A stretch of DNA of 8,007 nucleotides from Actinomycetes bacterium (GTDB lineage Bacteria; Actinomycetota; Actinomycetes; Actinomycetales; Cellulomonadaceae), in the NCBI GenBank assembly GCA_023462275.1, contig JAEWYD010000200.1, forward strand, positions 1-8,007. The letters run 5' to 3'. Each line of letters begins with the position of its first letter. The first letter of the stretch is position 1. This document shows positions 6,008 to 8,007 of this stretch, piece by piece. The position numbers and the translations under genes were made by a program. A model generated the notes under the pieces. That model worked only from the letters and a program-made list of their open reading frames with translations. It made no database searches and had not been told where the DNA came from.

Positions 6008-6103
6008 CGTCCTACGAAACGGCCGCGCGGCCGGTGATCGCGGTGCCACACTCGCCTGGCGCGCCACCGGGCGCGCACTTCAGCGAAGGATCGGTGCATC
6101 ACC

Positions 6104-8007
6104 ATGACACCTGGCGTCATCGCCGGGATCGTTGCCGGAGTCGTCGTACTCCTGCTCGTCCTCTCCTCGTTCCGCTTCATCGGGGCGAACGAGGTCGGGC
6201 TGGTCAACAAGCGGCTCGGCCGGCGCCTCAAGGGCGACCAGGCCATCGCGTTCAACGGCGAGGCCGGCTACCAGGCCCGCCTCCTCATGCCGGGCCTGCG
6301 CTTCAAGCTCTGGCCCGTCTACTCGGTGACCAAGCACCCCTGGGTGCAGGTCAACCCGGGCGAGATCGGCGTCGTCATCGCCCAGCTCGGCGCACCGCTG
6401 CCCATCGGCGCCAAGAGCGCGGCGTACAAGCCGGTGTTCGGCAACTTCACGGACCTGACGACATTCCTCGCCGAAGGCGGCCAGAAGGGCATCCAGCGTC
6501 CCGTGCTCCCCCCGGGCACGCTGCTCCCGCTGCACCCGCTGGCGTTCGTCGTCCTCACCGCGAGCCGCCTCTACGGCATGCCCATCACCGGCGCCGGCCG
6601 CCAGGCGCCGACGCCGGAGACGCTCGGCCTGCTCCCCCAGCAGCTCCGCGTCACCGTGATCGCCCCGCAGCAGGGCCAGGACGTCATCGGCGTCGTCACG
6701 ACGCTCGAGGGCGACGCACCCGACGCGAGCGACATCGCCAGCCGCCTCGGCGGGTTCGACGACGTCGCGGCGCTCGAGGCCGCCGGCGCCACGGAGAGCG
6801 AGAAGATCGAGGCGATCCTGTCCAGCAAGAACGGGGTCCACAACAACTACCAGGACTACCAGGCGTTCCTGGACAACGGCGGCCGCATCGGGCTGCAGCA
6901 CGACCCGCTGCTGTACGGGTCCTACCTGCTCAACCCGTTCCTGGTGCGCGTGGAGCTCGTGCCGATGCTCGTCGTCCGCCAGGGCGAGGTCGCGGTCGTC
7001 AAGGCGTACGTCGGCCTGCCGACCGTGGACACCTCCGGCGCCGACTTCAAGTTCGGCTCGATCGTGCGCCCGGGCCACCGCGGCATCTGGAACGAGCCGC
7101 TGCGCACGGGCAAGTTCGCGATCAACCCGCGCGTGTACGCCGCCGAGATCGTGCCGACGTCGATCATTACGCTGAACTGGGCGAACACGACGTCGGCCGC
7201 GCACAACCTGGACGAGGCGCTGAGCCCGATCGACGGCAAGTCCCGCGAGGGCTTCGTCTTCGGCATCGACCTGCAGGTGCAGATCCACGTCTCCGACAGC
7301 CGGGCGCCCAAGGTCATCTCGATGGTCGGCACCATGCAGAACCTGGTCAACGAGGTCCTGCAGTCGGCGGTGGGCAACTACTTCCGCAACGCCCTCCAGC
7401 AGCTGCCGGCCGTGCAGTTCATCGAGACCCGCGACACCGTGCAGGCGCAGGCGCAGCAGTACATCACCGGGTACCTCTCGGGGTACGAGGTGGAGACGCG
7501 CGGCGTCTACGTGCAGGACGTGATCTTCCCGCCGGAGCTGGTCGCCGTGCTGACCCAGCGCGAGATCGCCAACCAGGAGCGCGTCACGTACGAGGAGCAG
7601 AAGCGCGCGCAGGAGGTCCGCGTGGACCTCGAGCGCGTGCGCGGCACCGCGGACATGCAGACCGACCTGGCCAAGGCGAACGTCAACGTGGAGATCCAGA
7701 AGGCCGAGGCCTCCGCGCGCACCGCGCAGGCCGAGGGCGAGGCGGCGTTCGTCCGCAAGACCGGTGAGGCCGAGGCCGACCGGCGTCGGGCGATCGGTCT
7801 GGCCGAGGCGAAGGCGACCGAGGCGCTCGGGCTGGCGAAGGCGGCCGGCTACGAGGCGCAGGTGGCCGCCATCGGGCAGCAGGCGACGTCGGCCGTGGCG
7901 ATCGCGGCGGCCGTCGCCGACGGGCACGTGAAGATCGTCCCCGACGTCATGGTCGGCGGGAACGACACCGGCGCCATCACCGGTCTCGCGGCAACCCTCA
8001 CCGGGGC
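6104..8007 (+). CDS. Flotillin-like SPFH-domain membrane protein, C-terminus cut by the window edge
   Basis: The frame is open from the ATG at 6104 to the right edge: 634 codons with no stop. The N-terminus is a membrane anchor (MTPGVIAGIVAGVVVLLLVL, 1-20), followed by IGANEVGLVNKRLG (26-39), the opening seen in flotillin/YqiK-type proteins. A long middle region (about 40-280) precedes the second core SPFH-like stretch: VRQGEVAVVKAYVG (291-304), RPGHRGIWNEPLRTGKFAIN (322-341) and GFVFGIDLQVQIHV (383-396). From about 485 to 600 it becomes Glu/Ala/Lys-rich, with repeated KAEA, AEGEA and GEAEA units, the flotillin coiled-coil region, then IVPDVMVGG (611-619). Family knowledge: such proteins oligomerise into membrane scaffolds linked to membrane fluidity and envelope integrity. 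Bacterial versions often neighbour NfeD, which is not visible here. No earlier in-frame start exists nearby; the AAGGA 13 bases upstream is a weakly placed ribosome-binding site. Confidence 0.93.
   Translation, partial: MTPGVIAGIVAGVVVLLLVLSSFRFIGANEVGLVNKRLGRRLKGDQAIAFNGEAGYQARLLMPGLRFKLWPVYSVTKHPWVQVNPGEIGVVIAQLGAPLPIGAKSAAYKPVFGNFTDLTTFLAEGGQKGIQRPVLPPGTLLPLHPLAFVVLTASRLYGMPITGAGRQAPTPETLGLLPQQLRVTVIAPQQGQDVIGVVTTLEGDAPDASDIASRLGGFDDVAALEAAGATESEKIEAILSSKNGVHNNYQDYQAFLDNGGRIGLQHDPLLYGSYLLNPFLVRVELVPMLVVRQGEVAVVKAYVGLPTVDTSGADFKFGSIVRPGHRGIWNEPLRTGKFAINPRVYAAEIVPTSIITLNWANTTSAAHNLDEALSPIDGKSREGFVFGIDLQVQIHVSDSRAPKVISMVGTMQNLVNEVLQSAVGNYFRNALQQLPAVQFIETRDTVQAQAQQYITGYLSGYEVETRGVYVQDVIFPPELVAVLTQREIANQERVTYEEQKRAQEVRVDLERVRGTADMQTDLAKANVNVEIQKAEASARTAQAEGEAAFVRKTGEAEADRRRAIGLAEAKATEALGLAKAAGYEAQVAAIGQQATSAVAIAAAVADGHVKIVPDVMVGGNDTGAITGLAATLTG

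Larger units (their letters stand above)
5852..6103. other. Repeat- and hairpin-rich intergenic region between the ABC operon and the SPFH gene
   Basis: This 252-base stretch has no supported gene. In order it holds a C/T-rich run (5855-5878), a long near-perfect hairpin (5878-5941), a smaller hairpin sharing its edge (5940-5960), short tandem repeats (5965-6007), two CGAAACG copies 12 bases apart (6003-6009 and 6015-6021), a 14-base palindrome (6020-6033) and another palindrome TGGCGCGCCA (6057-6066). It should contain the promoter of the SPFH gene, but I could not identify a convincing -35/-10 pair. An AAGGA at 6086-6090 is the nearest ribosome-binding-like motif, 13 bases before the ATG. 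Confidence 0.7.

Noticed and set aside
6020..6033. 14-base perfect palindrome CGGCCGCGCGGCCG as an operator
   Set aside because: Made only of G and C in very G+C-rich DNA, so chance occurrence is likely. Noted only as part of the repeat-rich region.
6080..7927. 615-codon minus-strand and 577-codon plus-strand (6034-7767) open frames over the SPFH gene
   Set aside because: Both are shadows. The frame starting at 6104 gives a clear membrane anchor, SPFH segments and flotillin coiled coil with no stop to the edge.
1..8007. tRNA, rRNA, CRISPR arrays, insertion sequences, prophage or defence genes
   Set aside because: No cloverleaf-like segments, regularly spaced repeats, transposase or integrase motifs, or nuclease/helicase genes were seen on either strand.

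Overview
The window looks like chromosomal DNA from a very high-G+C actinobacterium. Codon third positions are almost all G or C, GTG starts are common, and the gene content includes a DUF2993/LmeA-like protein, an MMPL transporter and a large flotillin-like SPFH protein. The order Micrococcales (for example a Cellulomonas relative) is a plausible guess, but the sequence alone does not prove it.

Left part (1-3164, all minus strand): in transcription order there is an OmpR-type response regulator (3164 to 2472), a membrane sensor histidine kinase that overlaps it by 4 bases (2475 to 1048), a 91-base gap, a membrane-anchored DUF2993 protein (956 to 342), and the N-terminal 107 codons of an MMPL/RND-superfamily transporter (323 to beyond base 1). 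The order suggests a two-component system placed in front of cell-envelope lipid genes.

Centre (3165-3415): a divergent intergenic region separates the regulator from an ABC importer. It holds an 11-base-period direct repeat that is a good candidate binding site for the response regulator, and a potentially structured leader for the importer.

Centre-right (3416-5851, plus strand): a compact three-gene ABC importer operon, made of a substrate-binding lipoprotein, an inner-membrane permease and an unusually short ATPase. The genes overlap by 23 and 4 bases. It belongs to the nitrate/sulfonate/taurine (NitT/TauT) type, but the substrate cannot be read from the sequence and no recognised riboswitch was seen.

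Right part (5852-8007): a 252-base intergenic region carries a near-perfect 30-bp-stem hairpin, a second small hairpin and short tandem repeats. It is followed by a flotillin-like SPFH gene that is still open at the right edge after 634 codons. No tRNA, rRNA, CRISPR array, transposase or prophage gene was seen. Most genes are ordinary; the more unusual material is in the two larger intergenic regions.
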